From contig JAYJMM010000027.1 of assembly GCA_037349105.1 (NCBI GenBank), forward strand, positions 1,240,001-1,304,000: 64,000 nt of DNA. The letters are read 5' to 3'. Position 1 is the stretch's first letter. Each line of letters begins with the position of its first letter. A program made the position numbers and the translations under genes. Below the pieces are notes generated by a model, which did no database searches, was not told the DNA's origin, and saw nothing but the letters and a program-made list of their open reading frames with translations. Below, piece after piece: positions 1-11,261 of the stretch. This stretch comes from Limnomonas spitsbergensis. Lineage: Eukaryota > Chlorophyta > Chlorophyceae > Chlamydomonadales.

Positions 1-3000
1 TGTCCAGCTCTCATAGCGGCACCTGCGCGCGTGGCCATGGCATGCTGTAAGAGCGGTTCGTGCTCTGTTTCAACAGTTGCAGCGGGCCACCCCTCTCTTT
101 CTGCGAATCCACACTGGATTCCTGCCCATGTCACTGCTGCTGCCTGGTACCCCCCTGCTGGAGATGCCCGCATTAGTGGCAGCGTAAGGTCCCTGACCCC
201 TTGCGCTCTCTGTGGGCCCTCTCTGGGTCGTAAGGTCAGTCTTCCTGCTGCCTCTAATACCCCGTTATACTTGAGGAACTCCGGGTTCCCTACCAAGTGC
301 TCATATGCGTCTGGTGGCGTCTTAACGACCCTGACCACCGTGGGCTCCATAATGGCATTGGGCCCCCCATATCCATACACCACATAAATGAACAGCACTC
401 CATACAGATCTGCCCCTGCATTGTCTGTGGTACGTATCTTCTCATCCGTACGCACCAGCTCCGCCCCCATAGCAACTAATTGCTCTGCAATATTGACAGT
501 GATGACATGGCACGTGCATGCTGAGTCCATGAGGGCTTTCTGAGCCACCAGGACCTTCCCTTTGACCATAAGTCCCACACACGGCTCCAGGTTGCTTCTG
601 TCATTTTTGAAATACTGCAGCTGGGGTGCAGCTGTCATCGTTCTACCCTCTGGCCTGGTGTTACTGGTCTCACCCTTGTAGTCGTTGTTGTCTGCTCCCA
701 TTGGCATCGTGGTGAAAGACAGCGCTGAGAGCCTCTCGTTCAGCTTGAACACCTGTAGGCGGATGTCGGACATATCGTCAGCTAGTTTACTCAATACCAG
801 CCTCTTTGCCCCCTTCCTGGAGGAAGGTTCCACGAATCCTGGCACCGGTTCCTCCTCCTGAAAAGGTTCTGGCCTAAACGACTTAGGACGGGCGTTATGA
901 ACCGCCTGTTTGAAACCCGCAGGCTTGGGTACCAGCCCAACCTGCGTCATGATTGCCACGGACTCGCTGAGCATCTCTGCCATGGTCTGGTGCCAGCCTT
1001 CCGGCTCAGCCTGCACCGTTGCATTGCTGAGATGCGACACGTGGGCCGCCTGCTGCGCCTGACCCCCCTGGCCAGGCCCAGGCCTTGGATAATGCCTATT
1101 GTTCTGATTCCTTTCATACGACCTGCTTGCAGCATGTCCCTGCTGCGGCCTTGGCGGTAGAGGGTACTGCTGTTGCTGCGGATACTGCTGTTGCGGCGGA
1201 TACTGCTGTTGCGGCTGTCTGGCCGGTCCAGGTGTGATGTCTGTAACCAGGGGCATAGGCCTGCGCTCATCCCTGGCCCTGGGCGTCCTGCAATCCCTGG
1301 CCAGGTGCGCCGTGCTGCCACACTGGTAGCATGCCTTGGCTGCTCCCGAGGCGCCCCCTGCGCTGTAATTTGCCGTTCCTGTTTGGTCCGCCAAGGTAAC
1401 CCCTCTGGGTTTACCATCCACCCGCAATTGTGGTACTGCTGCTGAGCCTGTGGGATGCACTACCCCTTCAAGGCGTGTCCGCATCTCCCACTGTCCCGTT
1501 CTCTCTTTTCTGCCCCTGCTGGGCTGTGCATCTCCCTGGCCAGGTCCGCTGTTGGTTACTTGCCTGAAGCCAGTTCCTCCCAGGTCACCCATTTCCAGGG
1601 CAAACCTCTCCCACAGCACCACCTGCTGTGTGAGTACTGCGATCTGGTCTTCATCGTTCATGCTGAGGTACCCTGGCACCGTCATTACGAACTTGCTCAG
1701 CTTGGCTCTAGCAACAGCTGGGAGTCCGTCGTGGAACATGCGCGAGACGGAGTGGCTTCTGCCGAAGTGATCTACTGCATCCCTTGGCATCTGCAGCAAC
1801 TCTGCCGTTGTCAGCACTCTGTGAGCAAATGCTTCCACCGTCTCTTCTGGCTTGACGTCCGGATCTAGAGTAGTCTTTACTCCTAGCCTGAGGTTGGTGA
1901 TGGCTGTCCTCTCCTCTGAAGTTGGTTTTCCCACTTCCGCCTGGACCACCCTGATCCACAAGGTGAGCAGCGAGGCCTCGCAACCCTGCTCCTCTGCTGG
2001 GGCTATCCACTGCTGCCCGATCCTTTCCACTTCTCTGGCAATTCTGTTTCCTGCGTGGGGCGCTGCCCTGATGGCTGCCATCAGTGGCCCCATGCTGGCC
2101 GGCTTGCTGTCCCACAGCTTGACCAGCGACTTGATAAGCAACGTCATAGCTGACGGCGACTGGCATGATCCAGCTATTTCCCCGGCCACCACAGCCAGCG
2201 CTGGCTGGTCATCCGACATTGCCAGCCTGTTGTGCGATCCCCAGTATCCACACGCCTGGCAATACTTCATGGCTGCAACTGCGCCTGGGTGTGACATATC
2301 CAGGACTGGTACGTTGCCTTGGATGGCTGGGATCTTGGTGACCTTGGCTACCCCTGCCAGCTGCAGGACCATCTGCTGCTGCAGCTGCAGGTTCACCCTT
2401 GCCTGCTCCCTATCGAGCCTTTTCATTTCCTGGTCGCTGGACTCCTGCCTGGTTCTTGGCCTGCGCCTGTCCGCTCCCCTTGGATCTGAATTCGGTGATT
2501 CTGAGCGCGATCCATATCCACCTCCGCTGCCCCCTGACGGGCTGCGTCCTGGACGGTATCTGTCGAATCTGTTGTCATTGTCCTCCTGATCATCCCTTGA
2601 CGGCTGTCTGCATGCTCTTCCTGCGGAGCTTCGACTCCCGTCGCGCGGCTGCCTCCCGGTCTCACTTCTGCTTGGTCTGTCGCTCGACCCGGGTCTCCAA
2701 GGATGTGCTCTGCCTGGTCCTGCCTGCTCCCTGGGCGGTTCCTGGCTTTGCCGATCCTGCTGTGCTCCCCTGCCGCATTCATTGGTTCCTCTGGGTTGCC
2801 CCTGGTTTTGCTGCCTTGGCTGTTCCCAGCTGTCTGCCTGCCCCATGGGCAGCTCCTGGCCCTGCCGCTCCTGCTGTGCTCCCCTGCTGCATTCATCGGC
2901 TCCTCTGGGTTGCTCCTGACTTTGCTGCCTTGGCTGTTCCCAGCTGTCCGCCTGCCCCCTGGGTGGCTCCTGGCCTTGCTGGTTTGGCCGTTCCCTGTTG

Positions 3001-4991
3001 TATCCCTGCTCTCTGGGTATTTCCTGGCTTTGCCAGTACTGCTGTCCTTCACTGCTTGCTTGCCCCCTGGGCTGCCCTCTGTACTGTCTTCCTGGCTGCG
3101 TTCCTCCTGTGTAATTCCTGGCGAAGGAATCAGATTGCGTTTCCCCTCTGGCTTCCTGCCTTCTTGATCCGCTGCTGCGCACACTGCCTGCTGGCTCACC
3201 CTGTTGTGCTCCTCTTGCTGCTCCCTCTTGCCTGTTCCTCAGGAATTCCTCAATGTTATCCAACTGGGTTTCCTGGCATGTGTTCTCTTTGTCCTCGACG
3301 ATGCGCATGAGTGCATAGGATTCCTGCCTGGTTGCTCTGCGCGTTGCTACGCCCTGCTCAGCCATCCTGGCCAGTGATCGGCTAGTCAACTCCACTCTTT
3401 CGCTGGCGGCTGGGCTACTGGCCCTGGGTTCTTCCCTGCCCCTTGGCCGCCCCCTGAGGCTTGGCTCACTGCTGACCTCAAAAAACTCCGATCTGGGTGT
3501 CGGTGTTGGCGCGGACCTGGCCTGCTGCTGCCACCTCTGGACTTCCCTGAGATCTGCAGGTTGTTGCGCTGCTGTTTCGAATCCTTCCCACACCTGGTCC
3601 TCCTCATCTTCTGGTTCGGAAGCGTGCTCCACTGGATGTCCTGTCACCTCATCACACCACTCGTCTGCGAAAGCCTTGACTGCTAGAGCTGCTTCACGTC
3701 CTACCCTTCCCTTGGACACCTGTCCAAGGGCGGCCAACAGCACTGCCTTGTCCTGCCCTGTGTGGGACATACCCATCATGGCCTTTGTTGCCCATCCCTG
3801 CAGATGATGGGCCCTGAACTCCTCAATGGCTGCGATTTGATCCTGGAGTTGCGAGAACGTCCTGGCGCATACTTCTTTCCACAGGTTGGTTGCCCACTGC
3901 AAAAGTCCTGCCCAGCCGAGCGGCTGCATTTGCTTCTCTGGCTCCTTTTCGACGCTGACTTCTTCCACTGCCCTGGAGCGCTCTGGCTCTCTAGGTCTGG
4001 CATCCTGCGCCTGCGCTGGTCTTGGAAAAAATCCACGCCGGATTCCCTCGCTGCTGCCGCCTTGCATCTGGTTGCTAGATCCCTCCTTGGGTGTCTGCAC
4101 AGGTCTGCCCACACTGGGCGCATACTTGGACAGCGGTGTCCCGTAGACTGTGGATCCCACCCCTCTTTTAACCAGCACCTTGCGTGGTCGCATTGGCTGT
4201 CTTGGGCGCAAACCTGTCACTGGCTGCCGCTCCTTCTCTTCTTGCATCGGCTCAGGCAGCTCCTCCTCAGATATTAGGTCAGCCCACGGCTTTCCCACTG
4301 GTACGGCTGACTTTTCTTGTGGTTTTCTGCTGCTCCGCAGGACCTGCCTGGCTCCCTCCGTTTGGATCTCAGCTTCCATGCGTGTGACTTCTGCAAGTAT
4401 ACTCTCAATTTCCATGTCCTCTGCTTCCATTCGCTGTTTGTCTGGGCAGGTTTTATCCTTGCCTGCAAACCCGCCTGGGGCTGCGGCTACCTTGGCCCTT
4501 AGATCCGGTTGGCTGGGCTCTTCCTTAACCCGTTGTGCAACACTTGCCACCCTGGGCAGGCTCTGCTGCGGTGCGGCCTCAGGTTCACCTTTCTGTCGCG
4601 TGTCACAGCTCTGGGACGCTTCCGTTGCTTGATCCAAGATCAGTTCTGGAGTTCCCGCTTGAGTCTGCCACTGCTCGAAATTCAGACTGCTGTCTGAACC
4701 AGCGGGCAATGGACCCCCCCGACCAATGCCTTTGCGCGTTACGAGCACTGCACCATCTACCTGCGCCCCTGCCTCTCTGGGCGGTACGCGGCCCGGCTCA
4801 GGCACCTTGCAGTCCTCTGCAAATGGTTCCGCTGGCCCTGCCAGCTTCTCCGCCATTAACAGGGCTTCTGCAGCCAGCTCATCACTAGCTTCCATCAGGT
4901 TTACACCCGGCTCCAGCCCCCTCAGACGCCCACTTCTCCGTTGGGCGTCAGGGTGCTGGTGCCTATCGGGATTTAGATCTACGTCTGTCAT
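1..4991 (-). CDS. Gag-protease polyprotein of element A (partial, runs off left edge)
   Basis: The frame starts at ATG 4991-4989, matching the internal [12 protein letters not shown] start region of element B; an in-frame TAA lies just upstream here, so this ATG is the likely start. Points sampled near 1820 and near 350 are in the same frame as the start, so about 1660 codons appear open, with no stop inside the window. Order: acidic, proline- and glutamine-rich N-terminal region, a Gag-like helical region (about 1600-2300), a CCHC zinc knuckle (CYQCGS...RDC, near 1320), QQQYP repeats, then a retropepsin-like segment with D-S-A-C in place of D-T/S-G. It should form the virus-like particle core. 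I did not translate every codon, so an isolated stop could be missed. Confidence 0.75.
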   Translation of the reverse strand, partial: MTDVDLNPDRHQHPDAQRRSGRLRGLEPGVNLMEASDELAAEALLMAEKLAGPAEPFAEDCKVPEPGRVPPREAGAQVDGAVLVTRKGIGRGGPLPAGSDSSLNFEQWQTQAGTPELILDQATEASQSCDTRQKGEPEAAPQQSLPRVASVAQRVKEEPSQPDLRAKVAAAPGGFAGKDKTCPDKQRMEAEDMEIESILAEVTRMEAEIQTEGARQVLRSSRKPQEKSAVPVGKPWADLISEEELPEPMQEEKERQPVTGLRPRQPMRPRKVLVKRGVGSTVYGTPLSKYAPSVGRPVQTPKEGSSNQMQGGSSEGIRRGFFPRPAQAQDARPREPERSRAVEEVSVEKEPEKQMQPLGWAGLLQWATNLWKEVCARTFSQLQDQIAAIEEFRAHHLQGWATKAMMGMSHTGQDKAVLLAALGQVSKGRVGREAALAVKAFADEWCDEVTGHPVEHASEPEDEEDQVWEGFETAAQQPADLREVQRWQQQARSAPTPTPRSEFFEVSSEPSLRGRPRGREEPRASSPAASERVELTSRSLARMAEQGVATRRATRQESYALMRIVEDKENTCQETQLDNIEEFLRNRQEGAARGAQQGEPAGSVRSSGSRRQEARGETQSDSFARNYTGGTQPGRQYRGQPRGQASSEGQQYWQSQEIPREQGYNRERPNQQGQEPPRGQADSWEQPRQQSQEQPRGADECSRGAQQERQGQELPMGQADSWEQPRQQNQGQPRGTNECGRGAQQDRQSQEPPREQAGPGRAHPWRPGSSDRPSRSETGRQPRDGSRSSAGRACRQPSRDDQEDNDNRFDRYRPGRSPSGGSGGGYGSRSESPNSDPRGADRRRPRTRQESSDQEMKRLDREQARVNLQLQQQMVLQLAGVAKVTKIPAIQGNVPVLDMSHPGAVAAMKYCQACGYWGSHNRLAMSDDQPALAVVAGEIAGSCQSPSAMTLLIKSLVKLWDSKPASMGPLMAAIRAAPHAGNRIAREVERIGQQWIAPAEEQGCEASLLTLWIRVVQAEVGKPTSEERTAITNLRLGVKTTLDPDVKPEETVEAFAHRVLTTAELLQMPRDAVDHFGRSHSVSRMFHDGLPAVARAKLSKFVMTVPGYLSMNDEDQIAVLTQQVVLWERFALEMGDLGGTGFRQVTNSGPGQGDAQPSRGRKERTGQWEMRTRLEGVVHPTGSAAVPQLRVDGKPRGVTLADQTGTANYSAGGASGAAKACYQCGSTAHLARDCRTPRARDERRPMPLVTDITPGPARQPQQQYPPQQQYPQQQQYPLPPRPQQGHAASRSYERNQNNRHYPRPGPGQGGQAQQAAHVSHLSNATVQAEPEGWHQTMAEMLSESVAIMTQVGLVPKPAGFKQAVHNARPKSFRPEPFQEEEPVPGFVEPSSRKGAKRLVLSKLADDMSDIRLQVFKLNERLSALSFTTMPMGADNNDYKGETSNTRPEGRTMTAAPQLQYFKNDRSNLEPCVGLMVKGKVLVAQKALMDSACTCHVITVNIAEQLVAMGAELVRTDEKIRTTDNAGADLYGVLFIYVVYGYGGPNAIMEPTVVRVVKTPPDAYEHLVGNPEFLKYNGVLEAAGRLTLRPREGPQRAQGVRDLTLPLMRASPAGGYQAAAVTWAGIQCGFAEREGWPAATVETEHEPLLQHAMATRAGAAMRAG
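2758..2995 (-). repeat. 114-bp in-frame tandem duplication within Gag of element A
   Basis: Two adjacent copies of about 114 bp (38 codons) encode a Gln/Gly/Arg-rich stretch with the pattern QGQPRG...ECxRGAQQ. The corresponding part of element B lacks the duplication. The length is a multiple of three, so the frame is kept. This region is probably disordered. Confidence 0.6.
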
Positions 4992-5709
4992 TTCTACAGG
5001 CAATTAACGAACCGCACGGTCCTGCAAGCGTGCTGGCGACACCCTCTACAAGATCTGCTAACGCTAGGCTTCTGCTCCCTTGTTCCTACTGCAGTCTGGT
5101 GAGGGCTTGCAAGTCAAGATCGGATGGCAGGTACAGCACTATGCAGATTAGGCCTCGGCTTCCTGCTTTTCTGCTCACAAGTTTTAATCTGGCGGAATCC
5201 TCCTTCGCCCTTTCAGTTCTTCCCACCTTGCTGGTCGGGCTGCTTCTAGATGTCTCGCGTCCCGCGTGGATGTCACACGCCCTGCGTGGATGTTGCCTCT
5301 TGCGTAGTGTCCGCTCAGCTCTGCGTTCCTGCGGGGATCCTTTGGCACACCCACAAGATTTCAAACTTGGATGTTCTATCCACAAGTTCACTTCTGTCAA
5401 TGATGAAAGATTGGATCCACCTGATCACAATCTGCAGTCACACAGGAAATTATCTGCTGGGTGTATAAATCCACAGCCAGATCTTCAAGCCACTCCTGGA
5501 CTCAACACTAAGCTGCCAAGCTCAGTGATTCTCAGGGTTTAACTTGGCAATCTCTCTATGGAGATTACCACAGCAAAGTGCAGTTCAAATGCTGTCCAAG
5601 GTCGTTTGTATGCAAACAAAATTCCAATTTCGCTGCACAAGCACCTTAAGCAGGAATTGGCAAATTAAGCTGATCAGGCTAAATCCACTTCGTCCCTTTC
5701 TAAAGGACA

Positions 5710-6339
5710 CGCGATGTGCGCTTCAGGTCCGTGGCGGACTTCTTTCCTCACGGCAGTGATGGACGCCTACGGGCAGGCTCAGTGACTCTTCACTGGCTGC
5801 GAGTGCTCAGCGAGTTAAGCAGCTAACTGGTTATTTGTATGTATGGCAATTGACTTAGGTAGCATAGGCCTTCTGGCCGTCTGGGCGCGATCCAGCTGGG
5901 CTATGTTAAGGGTCCTTACCGCGCAACACGCGGTGAGGTAGACGGGACGTAGACTGCGTACTTCTTCTTTGGCAGGGTCTCGGTTCTCTACTGGGGTACT
6001 TGTCTCCAGCTAGATCAGCTGAGGCTGAGCTAGGCTTGACTCGGGTTGAGGTACTGACTTATGTGAAAGCTGCTGGTCTCGAAGACGGCCGGTGCTTGTT
6101 ACAAATAGAGGTCTGTCCTTTAGAAAGGGACGAAGTAAGTAGCCTAGGCAATTGCCGGGATACAGGGACCCGGCAGGCCCAATTCAGAGTACGGTAGAAT
6201 CTGTCAAACTTATCCTGCATAAGCGGGTTTCTAGGTCTCAGTTCAAATCCGGAGACTCCGCAGAGAAGCTGCGGAGGCTCCGTGGCCGCTAGTGGCGGCT
6301 CCAACGGTTCTGTCACGTATACGGTAATATACTGTGACA
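5710..6339 (-). repeat. Terminal segment A1 of element A
   Basis: A 630-bp segment that matches B's A1 (28246-28875) and A2 (46007-46636). It begins TGTCACAG and ends CGCG, next to internal sequence starting TGTCCTTTAG. The junction is the same as at the 5' end of B, so the A-segment-to-internal boundary is a family property and not an accident of one copy. It diverges clearly from B's copies, for example in an inserted GC-rich stretch near 6270-6300, so A is an older or different subfamily. Confidence 0.8.
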
Positions 6340-6541
6340 CTCTACATCAGCGGTCTCGCCCCCATCACTGTAACACCATCAAACCAATATTCCCAGCCTG
6401 CCTGGTCCAGAGGGCAAAGTGCCATCACTCCCAGGGCAGCTGGCGCTGGGCAACAAACACACAGGCGGCCCCCAACGTGGTCAAAGCTGACGGACCCACA
6501 TCTCAGCTTGCTAGGCTTGAGCCGCCTCAAGCTCCCTCTCT

Positions 6542-9500
6542 TCACATCGCCCTGAGCGAGGACGGCATCTGCTCAGCCGGGTTTGCATCCACTTCCTTCA
6601 CTGAGAAAGACGAGGCAATCTTTTCTGAGAGCGCTTCGGAGGCCGAATACGTGTCGTTTGCCGTTTGGAACCTACGATGGGAACAAGAGAAGGCAAACGT
6701 CACTTGAGTGACCCAGGGCAGGGGGGAGGGAGCACGTAGGTCGCAAGTTATGGGTCAGGGGTTTGAGTGTGGATGTTGATGTGTAGTGAGGAGTGTGCCA
6801 TGCCGTGGGGGACAACATTCATGCATGCTCACGGGCGCAGTTGCTCCTTCTATCAGCATGCTTTCTGCCCAAGTGCGACCGGCATATACACAAGAAGCAG
6901 CACCTTTCTGAGAATTTTGGGTCGGGTGCCTTCTTTAAACCTTTTGCCTGCATCTTGGGCTGCACCTTGGCTTGAATGTACCAGTACACTTATATACTGC
7001 AGTCACACTCTCATTTCAGAACTAAGAAGTTCATTAGGGCTCACACATTAAAATATTTAAATGCAGACCAATTCGTTTTCTTGTATTAATTTGCCCTTAC
7101 AAGGCTGAAAATAAATTTACTTATTCTATTTGCCTCATTTTTGCAGTTTCGTATCCTAGAAAGCCTATCTGCCTTTGAAACGACAGTCCAAGTAAGCCCA
7201 TCAACCTTTATAACGACAGTCGGCAGCAGCCACCACTGTTACTGCTGTGTGATTGACTGCCTGGGTGCCCGGCATGCCCGGCACATCTTGGCAGGCCTCC
7301 CCCCCTCAGATTCCTCCCCTCCTAATCCCTCTCTTTGCCTGCCTCATCAGCGTCAGAATCTACTGCATGCCTCAGGCTTAGATTCAATAGCCTCAACATG
7401 CGCCACCTCTGAAGCCCTGCCTCTCCCCCTGCCAGACCCCCGAGGCCTGCCCCGGCTCCTCATTGCTGCAGGCCCTGTCGGAAGGGCCCCGGTGTCGCTG
7501 CCCCACCATCTCGCCCCCTCCCCACGGCCCTGCGCTCATCCCTGCCCTTGCCCTTGCTTTGGTAGTCTACTTGAAATCCATGGCTGGGCAGCTTGAGACT
7601 GCTGCATGGTTCAATATTGCCATTAAACAGTACCGGTAGTTGGTTTAGAACAGTGCATACCCACTGGGCCCTGCTGAACTCTCAGCCGCTTGGGGCTGGT
7701 AGGGAATGACAAAGCTCAATTCCAGGTACCATGCATGCACAGCCTGGGCCATGGTGCTGCCATGCCATCCTACTATGTGAGGGGGACAGGGACATGGAAC
7801 ACATAATTCTAGACATGGGGAGAGAGAAGATCGCTTGGCGGGTTCGATCCCTCAACCTTAGGGTATACTAAAGAATTGTGCACTAGCGCGCAACCGGACG
7901 GTTCAGCACACTGTCAGCACTATCACTAGTTGGTATTGATAAACCGCCATTACAGTATGACATACCTACAGAAGGTATATAGCCCCACTCCCACCACAGC
8001 CCAAACTCTCACCATACCCTTTGGGCCAGAAGTCTTCATACCTGATGTTGTACAGCTTACACATCTGAGGTTGTGCATCCTAACCACTTGAGGTTGTACG
8101 GCCTGTGTGAGTGTGTGTGTGTGTGTGTGCCCACCCACCTGAGGTTGTACAGACTACCTGCCTGAAGCTTAACAGCCTACCCAATTGAGGTTGTACAGCC
8201 TAACCACATGAACTTGTACAGCCTATCCACCTGAGGTGGTACAGCCTACACACATGAAGTTGAACAGCCTACCCACCTGAGGTTGTACAGCCTAACCACA
8301 TGAAGTTGTACAGCCTGCCCAACTGAGGTTGTACAGCCTACCCACATAAAGTTATACAGCCTACCCACCTGAGGTTGTACAGCCTCCCCAGCCTGATGCT
8401 GTACAGCCCACTCACCTGATGTTGTACATCCTACCCACCTGGAGTTGTACAATGTACAGCCTACCCACCTGAGCTTGTACAGCCTGCCCAACTGAGGTTG
8501 TACAGCCTACCCACCTGAAGTTATACAGCCTACCCACCTGAGGTTGTACAGCCTCCCCAGCCTGATGCTGTACAGCCCACTCACCTGAGGTTGTACATCC
8601 TACCCACCTGAAGTTGTACAATGTACAGCCTACCCACCTGAGCTTGTACTGTCTGTCCACCTGAGGTTGTACTGCCTACCCACCTGAGGTTGTACAGCCT
8701 ACCCACCTGAGGTTGTACAGCCTCTTGTTGGCCACCCCTATCGTAGTGCGCAGAACGCGATCCCACTCGATGCCATAGGAGGTCATGACCTCAGCCTGCA
8801 AATGGAGTGAGTGGGGAACAGGGCAGGGCTGAGGCAACGCCCTCGGCTGCGGAGCAGTCGCAGCTGGGACAGTGCCCGCCATAGCGCCAAGCATTGGTTT
8901 GGGGTCAAGGCTAAGAGCTGAGCACACAGTGGTTGACACAGACCCGTACAAAGCCTTTGCGGCTGACAGGGACAGGTCCAAAGCGCCTTCACTTTGACCT
9001 TCAGCATGTTCAGGGACCATTACATTAACAACTGCCGGAAATAGCTCCAACTGCCCTAAACTATGCTTGCCAAGGCACCTTCCCCATCCTCCGGGACCGC
9101 TAGCACTGTCATAGGCCTCACGACCACTGAGACGGCAGCGCGGCCAGCAGGCAGTACAAGAGAGGCATAGGCAGCTCGCAGACCCACAGCTCAATGCCTA
9201 GTAGCTGCCAGGGCTGGCACAAAACGCTCAGGGTTTAGTGCAAGTGACTTCAGTGCTTTAGCAGTGGCTACTTTTCTCTGGCCCTATAAAGAGGACGTCG
9301 TGGCCTGCCTGTCAGTGGCTTGTCGCATCTTATGTCTTTTTTTCTGACGGCTACATGTCAGCTACACTTGTACCTCCACCCTTATGCCCCTGGCATGGCA
9401 TGCTATGCTGCTAGGGCCACCAGCTGATCCAAGATTGGTTCCAATGGGTCCATTGGCAGCTCCGGGGAAAGAGGCCCATCATGGGTGGCCTCTCAGACGG

Positions 9501-11105
9501 AAAAAGAAAGATAACATGCCTGCCTGGCGATGGACACAATTCCATTGCTGCCTGCTTGTCTAGTAACAGCTTGCCGCCCGTAACGCTTGTCGCTCACACC
9601 TGTGTGGCGCGGTACGGGTTTTTCGAGCTGGAAGAGGTCATGCGGATTGCAATGTCGTAATAGTCTCGCCCGTCATCACCCTTGCGCGATGTCGCAAACA
9701 GCACCTGAGGGGAAGGGGTGGGACGCGGGGGAATGGATGGGAAGAAGGGAAAGGGGGTGGCGATGGTGGGAATGAGGGGCGCGGTGGTCAGCATCATCAA
9801 GCAGCATTATGGCATCCATTCCTGAATGTCAAACCGTGCACTATCACCCTGTGGCTTTGAAGCTTCCGAATGTGGATCATCAGTGCTTACTTGGGCATGC
9901 GCCAGACCACTTGCTTGGCAACCGGGCGGCCACTGCCGGGCCAAATGTGGCCAAACCAAGACCGACGTAAAGCCGGCTGACCAAGCAGCAGGGCTTGTTG
10001 CCCCCCTTCCCCAGCCATAGGTCAAAATGCGGGTGAGGTACTGGGGTGTAGCTAAAACGCGTTAAATGAATACAGGCGCATGTCATAGTGCCTGGCTGCT
10101 GCTGCTGCTGCTGCAATCTTCCGGTGGACTTCTGTGGACTGCAGCAGACTTAAACATCAATAGGAAATATACAAGGAAACTAACGAGACAGAAGACTGGG
10201 GGGGACAAGAGACACGGGAAAGGATTGACAGACGTCAAAGAAGGCAAGTCAGAAAATTAACAGAGAAAGCCCTCACTCATACTGAACCATGCTAATTTTT
10301 GACGTCGTAACCATGCGGCCTCTCGGAAACACCTGCAAAACCCCATGCAGCACTGATGCCCACGGGATACGAAGTTGGCTCCTCTCTGCCTGCCATGCAG
10401 CCCATGCACTGTCCCCTCGCCGCCAAGCAGCTGTCCATGCAAGCCCATGCAGACACATATCTATGTGTGTGCTGCTGTCCTCACCTGGCCCTCCCGTTTA
10501 ATGCCGATGCGCGTCGACATGAATTCCTGCTCCAGGTACTGATTGAGTATTTTGGCTGCAGCGTCCTTGGGCGAGCCCAGGTCTGTCACGGTGTCGTATC
10601 GGGAGGAGGATGGTGATGTCATGTCGATGAACACATTCTCATCGATGTTGCGGGGGTTGCGGTAAAATATGTCGTTGCCCGAGCTGGTGACCTGGAGCCA
10701 CGACTCCGGGTACAGGAAAGTGTACCCATCAAGTTTGTCAACCTGGCGTCTGTAACCTGGGGGAGGAGGCGTGAAGGCTTGTGCGGCGTGGGGGTCTGAC
10801 AGCTGAAAGCTTGTGCCCAGGAGCAGCCCGGATGCGACGGCCAGACTGGGGCCCAGCAGCAGCAGGTCTCGCCGGCTCGACTGAGCGGGGGGGGGAGAGG
10901 GGGCGATGGGGGCTGACGAATGAGAGGGGCCCGTATCGTTTGCGTGCACACTGGGCACACTCCGGTGATGACGATTGGGGCGAAAATTGATCTGAGGACG
11001 GCTGCATCCGGGGCTGATCATCAATCCACGCGCAAATTGCGAGTTGCAGTGCGTCATTGTATGCGGACTGTACAAAGTGGCAGATGCCCACAAGGGGTCC
11101 AACAA
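6542..11105 (-). CDS. PsbP-domain thylakoid lumen protein, four exons
   Basis: Exons, all with GT-AG borders and matching phase: 11105-10485, 9704-9600, 8795-8707, 6671-6542, giving about 314 aa. The N-terminus looks like a bipartite plastid-lumen presequence: a Ser/Arg-rich start, then twin arginines (SSRRDLLLLG), a hydrophobic stretch and an A-Q-A cleavage-like site, which suggests Tat transport. The mature part has PsbP-family features: DKLDGYTFLYPESW, NPRNIDENVF, DLGSPKDAA, YYDIAIRM, GIEWDRVLRTTIG and NKRLYNLRFQ, ending in SFSVKEVD and a short tail. PsbP-like proteins assist photosystem assembly or function in the lumen; I cannot tell which member this is. Start chosen as the first ATG of the open exon; a downstream ATG is possible. 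Intron 3 (2035 bp) is enlarged by a minisatellite. Confidence 0.85.
8039..8727 (-). repeat. 23-bp minisatellite derived from the exon 3 splice donor of the PsbP-domain gene
   Basis: About 30 imperfect copies of a 23-bp unit. On the minus strand each reads AGGCTGTACAACCTCAG followed by GTGGGT. This is the last 17 nt of exon 3 (codons for RLYNL plus AG) and the first 6 nt of intron 3. Many copies therefore retain a consensus-like 5' splice site. A higher-order period of about 165-170 bp is visible around 8385-8650. A (TG)n run lies at about 8108-8128. The array is directly visible; its effect on splicing is inference. Confidence 0.9.
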
Positions 11106-11261
11106 GTATCCGTTTCATGCTGAACCCTGAACCCGAGCGTGGGGACATGAACCTTTCACGGAAATGGGGAGTGAGTTACGCAACATTCATCAACACAAGC
11201 TCATTGTTTATCAACTAGTCAGCGAACGTAGACAATACAAAGAAAGAAGACGCGATCAAGA

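Larger units (their letters stand above)
1..6339 (-). mobile_element. Gypsy-like retrotransposon A (5' part, truncated by window edge)
   Basis: This is the 5' portion of an element closely related to element B at 28246-46866 but in opposite orientation. Its outer end starts TGTCACAG at 6339 reading leftwards, exactly as B starts at 28246. It has the same 630-bp terminal segment, the same leader and the same start of the Gag polyprotein. The copy leaves the window at position 1 in the stretch after the protease-like domain, so its reverse transcriptase and 3' end are not visible. It lies about 200 bp beyond the stop codon of the PsbP-domain gene. Homology with B is directly visible; completeness cannot be judged. 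Confidence 0.9.

Noticed and set aside
8039..8727. Regularly spaced repeats resembling a CRISPR array
   Set aside because: Units are directly adjacent with no unique spacers, sit in a eukaryotic intron and derive from a splice junction.
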